From: Fenollaria timonensis
GTDB taxonomy: Bacteria > Bacillota > Clostridia > Tissierellales > Peptoniphilaceae
Reading direction: 5' to 3'
DNA length: 64,000 nt
NCBI RefSeq assembly: GCF_001457835.1
Contig: NZ_LN898230.1
Coordinates: 823,600-887,599 of the forward strand
Shown: piece after piece, positions 37,383 through 45,928 of the stretch
How positions within the stretch are numbered: position 1 is the first letter of the stretch
Layout: the number at the start of each line of letters is the position of its first letter
The notes under the pieces: generated by a model
What the model was told of the DNA's origin: nothing
The model's input: only the letters and a program-made list of their open reading frames with translations
The model's database searches: none
Position numbers and translations under genes: made by a program

Positions 37383-40300
37383 TTATTTTAAAACGTTTCT
37401 TCTTAGAGTAACGAACTTCATAGCTGCATCCCATAAGATGTCCTTGCCGTCTTGAAGTCCTAAAGCTCTTGCAACATTCGCTACAGGAAGCATAGTTCTG
37501 TTGTTTTTAATCATAGGTTTAACATCACTTACAAATGTCTTTCCATTAACTATTATATTGTTTGTATCAACAGGGATTTGAACGATGTTTTCCTTATCAA
37601 CAAGATATACGGTTCTTGTATTTGCATCCCATGTTACCATAAAGCCTAAAGCTTCAGCAACGTAACGTATTGGAAGCATAGTTCTTGCTTGATAAATGAA
37701 TGGAGCTATGTCCATCCTAACTTGGCTTACAACACCATTTACTGATTTTTGCATAATACTGTCATTAATAAATAGTATTGCTTCAAGCTTATCATACTCA
37801 TTAACTTCTACAGGTTTTTCTTCTTTACTATCTTCTCTATCGTCTCTATCATCATCAATTCTACGAGGTCTACGTCTTTCGTATGAATATCTTGACACAT
37901 AAATTTCTTCAAATCTAGCGTATATATACATATCCTCATTAATGAAAGCTTTATTACCATATAGATAAGGTGACCATCCAGCAAACTCGTATCCGCTGTA
38001 AGGTATAGCTTCTGGAGCAAGTCTTGCTAAGTCCTCAATTCTATATCCTCTGTTCTTTTCAATACGTACAGTATCGCTGTATCCAATATATCCTCTGTAT
38101 GGATTATCTGATATGAATCTGATTATCCAATAATCTCTAGCTTCTTGGTCTGGATCTTGAGGCTTTGGTGGATTTGGTGTATTTCCTTTTGCTTTAAATA
38201 TAGCTTTTACAGTTAAGTTTTTATCAATATTAGTGTTTAAAGCTGTATCCCACTTGACAAATTCAAAGCCTGGTTTTGCTTTTACTGCTGGAGCTTTTAA
38301 ATCAGATAATTTTTTATTTTCTGTCATCGGGATATAGAAAGTGTTAGCTGCATCTACAGTTCCTTTATTTGTATCTTCTGATACAAATGTTACTGTCCAG
38401 TATTCATTTGGATTTGGTACTGTTGTTCCTGGAGCATTTGGATCAACTGGTCCAATTATCTTTGGATCTGTTGGTGTTGGTGGATTTTCTTTTGCCTTTA
38501 CTGTTAAAGCATTTGTTTCTGCTGGTGGTAAATTGTCTTTTGTTATTATAATTTTCTTTCCATCATCAGAAACTGCTAAAGTTGTATTATTTGATGGTTT
38601 TACTGTTAAATCATATTCTGTAAATTTATCAAAAGCTACATCTTTTTCTAAGTCTTGATTATCTGTTAATGTTACTACTAATTCAGATAGATTTAGCTTA
38701 TCGCCTTCACTATAATCTAGTTTTGGTTGTGTTTTAACTGCAATTTTTATTACATTTTGAGAATCAAATACTTTTGGATTTACTGTTAATGCATCAGTTT
38801 CTTCACTTCCATTACCTTTTGTTATTGTTACTTTCTTACCATTTTCTGATAATGTTAATTCTTTACCATTTGTTGGCTCTGTAGTTATGCCATTTTCATC
38901 AAAATCTTCAAATGATACTTCTTTTATTTTACCTTTAATGTCAGTTAATTTTACTTTTAATCCAGCTAAATTTAATTTTTCTCCTTCTGTGTAAATTAAA
39001 TTTGAAGGTTGTTCTAAAACTTCAATTTTTTCTACGTTATTTAGATCAAAATCTTTACTATTAACAGTCAATGCTTTTGTTTCTGCACTTAAATTGCCTT
39101 TTGTTATTTTAACTGTTTTTCCATTATGATCAGCAACTGTTAAAGCTGTTTCATTTGCTGGTGTTGCTACTAAGTCATATGTTTCAAAATTTGCAAATAG
39201 AACTTCTTTTGTTGTTCCTTGATTATCAGTTAAAGTTACTACTAATCCTGTTAAGACAAGATTATCTCCTTCAGTATAAATTATTTTATCTGGTTCTTTT
39301 GTAACTTTTATGCTTTCTACACGATCTGGATCAAAAACTCTTGCATTAACTGTTAGATTTTCTGTTTTTGCTGGTTCTAGATTGCCTTTTGTTAATGCAA
39401 CTGGTCTTCCATTGTGAGCAACTACTGTTAACGCTGTTCCATTTGCTGGTGTTGCTTTAATTTGATAAGTGTCAAAATCTTTAAATGCAACATCTTTAAT
39501 TTTGCCAAAATCATCTGTTAACGTTACTTCTAAGCCAGTTAAATCTAAGTTTTGTCCTTCAGTGTATTCTAATTTTATTGGTTGTTCCTTAACAGTTATA
39601 CTCTTTACATGATCAGGATCGAAGGCTTTTTTTTCTACTTTTAATGTATTAGTTGCATCAGTTGCATTTCCTTTTTTAACTATAATAGCTGTTGCGTTTT
39701 TATCTAATGTTAAAGCCATATTATCTGCTGGATCTGTTGTGATTTGATAATCGTCAAAATCTGCTAAAGCTACATCTTTTTCTTTTCCAAAATTATCAAT
39801 TAAAGTCACTTCTAAACCTGCTAAGTTAAGTTTATCCCCTTCTGTGTATTCTAATTTCACAGGTTGAGTTTTAACTTTTAGCTTAACTACATTATTAGGA
39901 TTAAATTTTCTTTCGTTTACTGTTAACTTATTTGTTTCCGCATTTAAACTCTCTAATTTTATTTTAATTGGTTGTTCGTTATGTTCAGTTCTTACAAGTT
40001 CAGTTTTATCAGCAATATTAGTTCTTATGTTGTAATATTGGAATTTAAAAAAAGGTACAACTATTTTATTTCCTTCATCATCTTCTAATTGAACTTCTAG
40101 CTTAGATAGGTCTAGCTTATCTCCCTCTGTATAAATTAAGTCCGGGTCTTTTAATACTATCATTTTATTATAATGAATTATATTGATTTTAACGCCTAGT
40201 TTTTTTTCATTATTGCCAGTATCATATTCATATTCAATATATTTTGCATTTGCTTTTAATTTAAAACTATCAGTTTCTACGCTCTTAATATTTGATTTAC

Positions 40301-41408
40301 TAGTAACCTTAGTAAAATCAATTCCTTCTGGCAAATCACTAGCTTTAATGTACTCAGCGCCTGGCGCTAGTGTAACAGTATAGTTTTGCAAATAACCAGT
40401 AAATTTATTTAACTTAGTATTTTTAGATAAATCTAAAGAAGTTAATTGGTTTTCAGAGCAATTTAAATCATCAATTTCTAAGTTATTGCTTAAATCTAAT
40501 TTTTTCAGATTATTTACTTGACACTCAAGATAAGTAAGTTTTGGACTTGTACTTAAGTCTAGTTCAGTAAGTTGATTCCTATCACAATCAAGTCTTGTAA
40601 GTTCATTATTCTCTGCAAGTTTTAATTCTGTAAGTCCGCAAAAGAAACAATCTAATTTTGTAAGTTTCTTATTACTGCTCAAATCCAACTTTCCAAGCGA
40701 CGAGTTTTGTTGGCAATTTAACTCGCTAAGATCCAAATTGCTGCTTAAATCAGGATTTTTAATGCCATTTAATTTGAAATTTAATATTCTTAGCTTTGTA
40801 TTATTTTTTAAATCTAAACTTTCTAAATTGTTATTTTCACAAATTAGTTCAATTAGATTGATATTTTTACTTAAATTAATATCTTTAACTCTATTATTTG
40901 TAAATTCTAATTTTTCAAGTGCTACATTATTTTCCAAGTTTAATGTTTCAATTCTATTATTTTTACAAATAAGTGTTTTAAGCTTTTTGTTTTTGCTTAA
41001 ATCTAATGTATTTCTTAGATTATTTTGTGAACAGTCTAAATAAATAAGTTCTGTATTTTCACTTAAATTTAACTCTTCCATATCATTATCAAAACAAATT
41101 AGTGTTTGCAAGTTAGGAAAATATTTTAGTCCTGCCAAATTATCATATTGAGTATCGTTATAGTCTGTACGTCCTACTTTAATCTCTGTAACAGCTTCAC
41201 GTTCTGCTTTACTTAGTGATCCACTGCCGTCTTTATCAATGTTATCTTTTATATAATCTCTAAATTTTGCATCTGGAAAATTACCAACTTCTATTGCTAA
41301 ATCTTCTTCCCCTTCTGCATATACAACTCCCATTCCAAGTGGAAGGTTTGTGAAAAACATGATTAAGGCTAAGACTAAGCCTAAAATTTTTGTCTTTTTC
41401 ATTTTCAT
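37383..41408 (-). CDS. Giant secreted surface protein: LRR, six Ig-like repeats, InlB-type repeats, stalk domain
   Basis: A 1341-residue exported protein, probably an adhesin. Signal peptide about 1-32 (ends VVYA). About eleven 21-residue leucine-rich repeats (about 100-340; consensus LxxLDCSxNxLxxLDLSxN) follow, then six bacterial Ig-like repeats of about 90 residues (418-975), each opening with a QPxxLxYTEGDKLNL-type strand. Two InlB/MucBP-like repeats lie near 1005-1075 and 1095-1170, then a highly charged linker (about 1178-1200, Arg/Asp-rich), and a C-terminal stalk domain (1210-1341, ARTMLPIRYVAEALG and NRTMLPVANVARALG). No LPxTG motif is present. The start at 41408 has GGA 10 bases upstream; an ATG three codons earlier touches the ribosome site. 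Promoter and terminator are its own. Confidence 0.9.
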   Translation of the reverse strand: MKMKKTKILGLVLALIMFFTNLPLGMGVVYAEGEEDLAIEVGNFPDAKFRDYIKDNIDKDGSGSLSKAEREAVTEIKVGRTDYNDTQYDNLAGLKYFPNLQTLICFDNDMEELNLSENTELIYLDCSQNNLRNTLDLSKNKKLKTLICKNNRIETLNLENNVALEKLEFTNNRVKDINLSKNINLIELICENNNLESLDLKNNTKLRILNFKLNGIKNPDLSSNLDLSELNCQQNSSLGKLDLSSNKKLTKLDCFFCGLTELKLAENNELTRLDCDRNQLTELDLSTSPKLTYLECQVNNLKKLDLSNNLEIDDLNCSENQLTSLDLSKNTKLNKFTGYLQNYTVTLAPGAEYIKASDLPEGIDFTKVTSKSNIKSVETDSFKLKANAKYIEYEYDTGNNEKKLGVKINIIHYNKMIVLKDPDLIYTEGDKLDLSKLEVQLEDDEGNKIVVPFFKFQYYNIRTNIADKTELVRTEHNEQPIKIKLESLNAETNKLTVNERKFNPNNVVKLKVKTQPVKLEYTEGDKLNLAGLEVTLIDNFGKEKDVALADFDDYQITTDPADNMALTLDKNATAIIVKKGNATDATNTLKVEKKAFDPDHVKSITVKEQPIKLEYTEGQNLDLTGLEVTLTDDFGKIKDVAFKDFDTYQIKATPANGTALTVVAHNGRPVALTKGNLEPAKTENLTVNARVFDPDRVESIKVTKEPDKIIYTEGDNLVLTGLVVTLTDNQGTTKEVLFANFETYDLVATPANETALTVADHNGKTVKITKGNLSAETKALTVNSKDFDLNNVEKIEVLEQPSNLIYTEGEKLNLAGLKVKLTDIKGKIKEVSFEDFDENGITTEPTNGKELTLSENGKKVTITKGNGSEETDALTVNPKVFDSQNVIKIAVKTQPKLDYSEGDKLNLSELVVTLTDNQDLEKDVAFDKFTEYDLTVKPSNNTTLAVSDDGKKIIITKDNLPPAETNALTVKAKENPPTPTDPKIIGPVDPNAPGTTVPNPNEYWTVTFVSEDTNKGTVDAANTFYIPMTENKKLSDLKAPAVKAKPGFEFVKWDTALNTNIDKNLTVKAIFKAKGNTPNPPKPQDPDQEARDYWIIRFISDNPYRGYIGYSDTVRIEKNRGYRIEDLARLAPEAIPYSGYEFAGWSPYLYGNKAFINEDMYIYARFEEIYVSRYSYERRRPRRIDDDRDDREDSKEEKPVEVNEYDKLEAILFINDSIMQKSVNGVVSQVRMDIAPFIYQARTMLPIRYVAEALGFMVTWDANTRTVYLVDKENIVQIPVDTNNIIVNGKTFVSDVKPMIKNNRTMLPVANVARALGLQDGKDILWDAAMKFVTLRRNVLK

Positions 41409-41615
41409 AGATTTCATATCCTTTCTTTATATATATTTTTTATTTCCTTTATATATATATATGTATATATTTTTAAAAGTTTCGCTATATGCGTCTTGAT
41501 AAACTCAATCCTCCTTCACAACTAAATTTACATACATCTAAACTTTTCATAAAATATATGATTAAAGAATTATTAAAAGCAAATATTCTACTCTGATAAA
41601 ATAATATATTGCTTT
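41409..41615 (-). promoter_or_regulatory. Long structured 5' leader of the surface-protein gene
   Basis: About 207 bases of AT-rich leader. Near its 5' end TAAAAGCAA (around 41607-41615) can pair with TTGCTTTTA (around 41574-41582), making a long hairpin. At 41510-41516 stands a perfect AAGGAGG that has no usable start codon after it. No riboswitch class is recognised. Confidence 0.45.
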
Positions 41616-41621
41616 TATTAA

Positions 41622-41650
41622 ATTATAGAATATTTTTGTCCAATTGTCAA
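41622..41650 (-). promoter_or_regulatory. Promoter of the surface-protein gene
   Basis: Perfect TTGACA (41645-41650) and TATAAT (41622-41627) separated by 17 bases on the minus strand. Transcription should start near 41615, giving the long leader. Confidence 0.8.
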
Positions 41651-41927
41651 GGATTTTTATTTATGAAATTTCTTTTGTAATGTAGCTATATGCTCATTTG
41701 TAACATTGGCTATCAAAAAAAAAAAGACATTCTCTGTCTCTTTCTGATAATATTCTTATAAGTATTGAAATATATTTTTATTAATTTGAATTTCGCATAT
41801 CATTAAAGACAAATTGATCTTAGTGTTAAATGGTTTTTGTATTCATATCTTTTAAGGCAAAACAATATACGCTCGAAATGATTTTACATCTGCATCTGTC
41901 ATTACAATCGATGTGTCTTTGAAATGA
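41651..41927. other. Non-coding stretch between surface-protein promoter and tRNA terminator
   Basis: No gene is found. The stretch is AT-rich. A weak minus-strand hairpin AGACA/TGTCT followed by eleven T (about 41715-41735) looks like a decayed or weak terminator. At 41852-41920 a minus-strand frame ending in TAA reads SIVMTDADVKSFRAYIVLP; it has no start and may be the tail of a lost gene. Confidence 0.45.
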
Positions 41928-41945
41928 TTTAGGCGCAAAAAAAGA
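41928..41945. repeat. 18-bp direct repeat, right copy
   Basis: tttaggcgcaaaaaaaga, identical to 37332-37349; it overlaps the T run of the tRNA cluster terminator. Confidence 0.8.
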
Positions 41946-41965
41946 AGCGTGCTTCAAACACGCTT
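41937..41965 (-). terminator. Terminator of the tRNA Phe-Gly-Cys cluster
   Basis: AAGCGTG / CACGCTT stem with a 7-base loop, followed by CTTTTTTT on the minus strand, 9 bases behind the CCA of tRNA-Cys. Confidence 0.9.
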
Positions 41966-41973
41966 CAAGTTTG

Positions 41974-42047
41974 TGGAGGCGGCAACCAGATTTGAACTGG
42001 TGGTCAAGGTTTTGCAGACCTGTGCCTTACCACTTGGCTATGCCGCC
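41974..42047 (-). tRNA. tRNA-Cys (GCA)
   Basis: A 74-base tRNA with acceptor GGCGGCA / TGCCGCC, discriminator T and encoded CCA. The anticodon loop CTGCAAA gives GCA. T-arm ACCAG-TTCAAAT-CTGGT. The lowest anticodon-stem pair (C27 against T43) is a mismatch. Last of three tRNAs in the cluster. Confidence 0.95.
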
Positions 42048-42054
42048 AAAAAAA

Positions 42055-42129
42055 TGGAGCGGAAAACGAGATTCGAACTCGCGACCCTCGCCTTGGCAAG
42101 GCGATGCTCTACCACTGAGCCATTTCCGC
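42055..42129 (-). tRNA. tRNA-Gly (GCC)
   Basis: A 75-base tRNA with acceptor GCGGAAA / TTTCCGC, discriminator T and encoded CCA. The anticodon stem TCGCC/GGCGA holds TTGCCAA, anticodon GCC. T-arm GCGAG-TTCGAAT-CTCGT. Seven bases separate it from tRNA-Cys. Confidence 0.96.
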
Positions 42130-42132
42130 ACA

Positions 42133-42208
42133 TGGTGCCCAGAGCCGGGATCGAACCAGCCACACGTAGATTTTCAGTCTACTGCTCTACCGACTGAGCT
42201 ATCTGGGC
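42133..42208 (-). tRNA. tRNA-Phe (GAA)
   Basis: A 76-base tRNA with acceptor GCCCAGA / TCTGGGC, discriminator A and encoded CCA. The anticodon stem GTAGA/TCTAC holds CTGAAAA, anticodon GAA. First gene of the cluster, three bases from tRNA-Gly. Confidence 0.96.
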
Positions 42209-42210
42209 AC

Positions 42211-42234
42211 ACTAGTCAGTTCATACTGACTAGT
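42211..42234. repeat. 9-bp perfect inverted repeat at the tRNA operon start
   Basis: ACTAGTCAG and CTGACTAGT surround a 6-base centre. The repeat lies between the -10 box and the 5' end of tRNA-Phe and covers the predicted transcription start. It has no T run, so it is not a terminator. Confidence 0.7.
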
Positions 42235-42236
42235 CT

Positions 42237-42265
42237 ATGATACTATAAATTGATTTAATTGTCAA
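42237..42265 (-). promoter_or_regulatory. Promoter of the tRNA cluster
   Basis: TTGACA (42260-42265), 17-base spacer, TATCAT (42237-42242), 29 bases ahead of tRNA-Phe. Confidence 0.75.
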
Positions 42266-42300
42266 GGCTTTTTTTATATTTATTTAATATTTTAAAAATA

Positions 42301-43272
42301 TTATACTGCTAAATTTTTTATCATGCCTAGTGACATAAGTAGAGGCAATCCTGCCATGATGATCCATACTACTATGTTAAAGGCTAGTGGCAGGTATGAG
42401 AACTTTGCTGGCGCTTCTACGTCCAAAGTGCAGTCCGTCTCTTCTGTCACTTCTTTTGTCTTCATCTTTGATAAAACTCTATATAGTACAAAGATTATGA
42501 CTATAGCTATGAGCACCATAAAGACGCCTTGTAATAAGCCTATATTTAAGTCTGCTTCACCTAGCGTAATCATCTTCATATCGTTTACTGCGCCCTCGGC
42601 AATATCCTTTTGGAATATGCTAAGTATAACTGAGCAAGTGTTAAATGTGAAGTGGCCAAGCATTGACGAGTAAAGCGAATTTGTTTTTTCGTTTAAAACT
42701 GAAAATACATAGCCTAATATGAATGGTGCTACTATGTTGAATGGATTCACATGCATTAGCATAAATAGTAGTGCTGTGTAAAAGTATGTGAATTTTCTTC
42801 CCTTTGCTCTCTTAGCTGGTGCGCTTAGTAGGCCTCTTACGAAGAATTCTTCGCAAATGGCTGGAAGCACCCCTATAATCAAAACGCTGTATATGCTCAT
42901 TAGTCCGCCTGATTTGACATTGATTTGAGGCACTCTTACCTCACCAAATAGGCTATAGAACTTGATTAAAAGTGTCGAGCTTATACCAACTAGTGGATAA
43001 ACTAAAAGTGTTAGTAGAACTGATATAAGCGCTTCTTTTCCAGTGATTTTATTTAGTCTAAAGTATCTTTTGAAATTAACTTTCTTTTGCTTTACATAAA
43101 CTAAGACTGGAACTAAGAGTATCAGCACTTCGCCTGCGAATAAACCTAGGTAAAGGTCTACTGTTTGAAGCATTGAGCCTAGAAAGATGTATGCAATAAA
43201 AAGCAGTGTGTAAAGCCACGAAGCTTTGTTTATATCTATACCAGTTTTGTTTAATCTATTTTCTTTATACAT
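42301..43272 (-). CDS. CPBP-family intramembrane glutamic protease (CAAX protease-like)
   Basis: A 323-residue membrane protein with about eight helices. The catalytic EExxxR is CEEFFVRG near 144, followed by the conserved MLMHVNPFN and LGHFTFNTCS histidine motifs. Members process prenylated or bacteriocin-like substrates or serve self-immunity; the substrate here is unknown. It is the last gene of the valS operon, 7 bases behind valS. No clear terminator separates it from the tRNA promoter; the AT-only hairpin there lacks a T run. Confidence 0.92.
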   Translation of the reverse strand: MYKENRLNKTGIDINKASWLYTLLFIAYIFLGSMLQTVDLYLGLFAGEVLILLVPVLVYVKQKKVNFKRYFRLNKITGKEALISVLLTLLVYPLVGISSTLLIKFYSLFGEVRVPQINVKSGGLMSIYSVLIIGVLPAICEEFFVRGLLSAPAKRAKGRKFTYFYTALLFMLMHVNPFNIVAPFILGYVFSVLNEKTNSLYSSMLGHFTFNTCSVILSIFQKDIAEGAVNDMKMITLGEADLNIGLLQGVFMVLIAIVIIFVLYRVLSKMKTKEVTEETDCTLDVEAPAKFSYLPLAFNIVVWIIMAGLPLLMSLGMIKNLAV

Positions 43273-43279
43273 ATCCCAC

Positions 43280-45904
43280 CTACTTTAACTCTTCTAATCT
43301 TGTTAGTGTCTTATCTAATAGCTCCTTATAATTATCTAGCTTTTCTCTTTCTTTGTCAACAACATCCTTTGGTGCCTTGCTAACAAATTTTTCATTTGAA
43401 AGCTTCTTTTCAAGTCTTTCAACTTCAAAATCTAACTTTTCTTTTTCTTCCATAAGTCTTTGTTTTTCTTTTTCGAAATCTATTAACTCATTTAATGGGA
43501 AGAATAGTTCTGCATTTGTCATCATTATCGATGTGAAATCTTTATTGATGGCGTCTTTATTGTCAAGTATAGTGATTTTGTCTATATGCTCAAGGTCTTT
43601 GAAGTAGTTAGCGCTGTCAGTATATAGCTTTCCTGCTGCTTCATCGTTTGGATAAACTAGCATTGAGAAGTGCTTTGATGGCTCAATGTTCATGTCTGTC
43701 TTCATCTTTCTTATAGCCTTGATAGCACTCTTAATTAATTCTAAATCATTAAGCTCTTCTTCATAATACTTTATATCCTTTGGCCAATCGCTGATGATTA
43801 GTGGAGTCTTTCTATTTGGTAGGTAGCTCCAAATCTCTTCTGTGATAAATGGCATAAATGGGTGAAGTATCTTTAAAATATTTTCCAAGATATATAAAAT
43901 AACGTTTTGCGCGTTAATATTCTCTCTATCGTATAATCTTGTCTTAACAAGTTCTATATACCAGTCACAAAAGTCTTCCCAAATGAAGTCTTGTACCTTA
44001 GCAGCTGCTATACCTATCTCGTATTTATCAAGGTTATTGTTGATTTCGTCTACAACAGTTTTTAGTCTTGAGATGATCCACTTGTCTTCTCTTTCTAATT
44101 TGTCGTAGTCGATACTATAATCATCTCTATCATCAAGGTTCATAAGAACAAATCTTGATGCGTTCCACAATTTATTGGCAAAATTCCTTTGTGGTTCAAC
44201 TTTTTTAACGCTATACTTAATGTCATTACCAGGAGCGTTGTTAGTGATAAGTGAGTATCTTAGTGCATCGGCGCCATATTCACTAATAACTTGTAGTGGA
44301 TCAATGCCGTTGCCAAGTGACTTACTCATCTTTCTGCCTTCTACGTCTCTGATAAGGCCTGTTAATAAAACGTCTTTGAATGGTACTTCGCCTGTTTGTT
44401 CAAGGGATGAGAATATCATTCTACTTACCCAGAAGAAAATTATGTCATAGCCTGTTACTAGTAAGTCTGTCGGGAAGAATCTCTTGTAATCATCTGAGTC
44501 TGTGTCTGGCCAGCCAAGTGTTGAGAACGGCCAAAGAGCTGATGAGAACCATGTATCAAGTGTGTCTTCATCTTGTCTTAGATGAGTAGATCCGCACTTA
44601 TCGCACTTTTCTGGTTTTTCCTTGCTAACGATGTATTCACCGCAGTCTTCGCAGTAATAAACAGGAATTCTGTGTCCCCACCAAAGTTGACGTGATATAC
44701 ACCAGTCTCTGATGTTTTCAAGCCAATTTTCATATATCTTTCCAAATCTTTCTGGAATGATGTTTACTTTATTTTCTCTATATGCTTCAAGGGCTTTTTT
44801 AGCCATATCTTCCATCTTAACGAACCATTGAAGTGAAGCTAGTGGCTCGATGATAGTATTGCATCTTTCGCAGTGACCAACAGAGTTTTCGTGTTTCTCT
44901 ACCTTTACTAATAGGCCTTGTTCATCAAGATCCTTTATGATTCTCTCTCTTGCTTCGTATCTGTCAAGTCCCTTGTAAGCGTAAGCATTTTCATTCATCT
45001 TAGCATCTTCGTCTATGACGATAAGTTGCCCAAGATCGTGTCTAGTACCTACTTCGAAGTCGTTAGGGTCGTGTGATGGCGTAATCTTAACGCAGCCAGT
45101 ACCGAAGGATGAATCAACGTATTCATCGGCGATAACTGGTATTTGTCTATCTGTTAGAGGCAAGTCAAGTGTTTTGCCAACTAAGTCAGTATATCTTTCA
45201 TCGTCTGGATTAACAGCTACTGCTAAGTCGCCTAAAAGTGTTTCAGGTCTAGTTGTTGCAATAGTTACAAAGCCAGTCTTGTCTGAGTATGGGTACTTTA
45301 TGTACCACATCTTTCCCTCTTGTGGCTCGTGAATAACTTCTGTATCGGATATAGCTGTGTGACAGTGTGGGCACCAGTTAACTATCCTCATGCCTCTATA
45401 AATATTATCTTTCTTGTATAATCTTTCAAATACTTCGTAAACAGCCTTAGTTAAGTGCTCGTCAAGTGTAAAGCTATCACGTGACCAATCGCATGATGAA
45501 CCAAGCTTCTTTAGCTGCTCTTTGATGTTGCCGCCGTACTTGTGAGTCCAGTCCCAAGCTTCTTCTAGGAACTCTTCCCTTGTTAAGTCGCTCTTCTTAA
45601 CGCCTTCTTCTCTAAGCTTTTCAACAACTTTTGCTTCTGTTGAAATGGACGCGTGGTCAGTTCCAGGTAGCCAAAGTGCGTTGTAGCCTTGCATTCTCTT
45701 GTATCTGATAACAATATCTTGTATAGTATCATTAAGCGCGTGACCAAGGTGAAGCTTACCTGTTACATTTGGTGGCGGCATGATGATGGTAAAAGACTCT
45801 TTACTATCGTCAGTACTTGGCTTAAAATACTCATTGTCCATCCAAAATTTATAAATATTATCTTCAAATTCTGCTGGATTATATGATTTCTCTAAATTTT
45901 TCAT
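43280..45904 (-). CDS. Valyl-tRNA synthetase
   Basis: Class I synthetase of 874 residues. HIGH motif as LHLGHALNDT (about 51-60), the editing domain in the first half, zinc-like CxxC pairs (CEDCGEYIVSKEKPEKCDKCG near 410-430), KMSKS as RKMSKSLGNG near 527, and the C-terminal tRNA-binding coiled coil (about 805-874). CAGGAGG lies 5 bases before the ATG. It follows the RNase J gene by 24 bases without a T-box. Confidence 0.97.
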   Translation of the reverse strand: MKNLEKSYNPAEFEDNIYKFWMDNEYFKPSTDDSKESFTIIMPPPNVTGKLHLGHALNDTIQDIVIRYKRMQGYNALWLPGTDHASISTEAKVVEKLREEGVKKSDLTREEFLEEAWDWTHKYGGNIKEQLKKLGSSCDWSRDSFTLDEHLTKAVYEVFERLYKKDNIYRGMRIVNWCPHCHTAISDTEVIHEPQEGKMWYIKYPYSDKTGFVTIATTRPETLLGDLAVAVNPDDERYTDLVGKTLDLPLTDRQIPVIADEYVDSSFGTGCVKITPSHDPNDFEVGTRHDLGQLIVIDEDAKMNENAYAYKGLDRYEARERIIKDLDEQGLLVKVEKHENSVGHCERCNTIIEPLASLQWFVKMEDMAKKALEAYRENKVNIIPERFGKIYENWLENIRDWCISRQLWWGHRIPVYYCEDCGEYIVSKEKPEKCDKCGSTHLRQDEDTLDTWFSSALWPFSTLGWPDTDSDDYKRFFPTDLLVTGYDIIFFWVSRMIFSSLEQTGEVPFKDVLLTGLIRDVEGRKMSKSLGNGIDPLQVISEYGADALRYSLITNNAPGNDIKYSVKKVEPQRNFANKLWNASRFVLMNLDDRDDYSIDYDKLEREDKWIISRLKTVVDEINNNLDKYEIGIAAAKVQDFIWEDFCDWYIELVKTRLYDRENINAQNVILYILENILKILHPFMPFITEEIWSYLPNRKTPLIISDWPKDIKYYEEELNDLELIKSAIKAIRKMKTDMNIEPSKHFSMLVYPNDEAAGKLYTDSANYFKDLEHIDKITILDNKDAINKDFTSIMMTNAELFFPLNELIDFEKEKQRLMEEKEKLDFEVERLEKKLSNEKFVSKAPKDVVDKEREKLDNYKELLDKTLTRLEELK

Positions 45905-45928
45905 AATTCCTCCTGAGTAAAGTTTATA

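Noticed and set aside
41949-42240. Two plus-strand frames of 80-90 codons
   Set aside because: They are reverse readings of three tRNA genes, a well-known source of false proteins.
42283-42300. AT-only hairpin behind the CAAX protease gene
   Set aside because: No G-C pairs in the stem and no T run on the minus strand; not convincing as a terminator.
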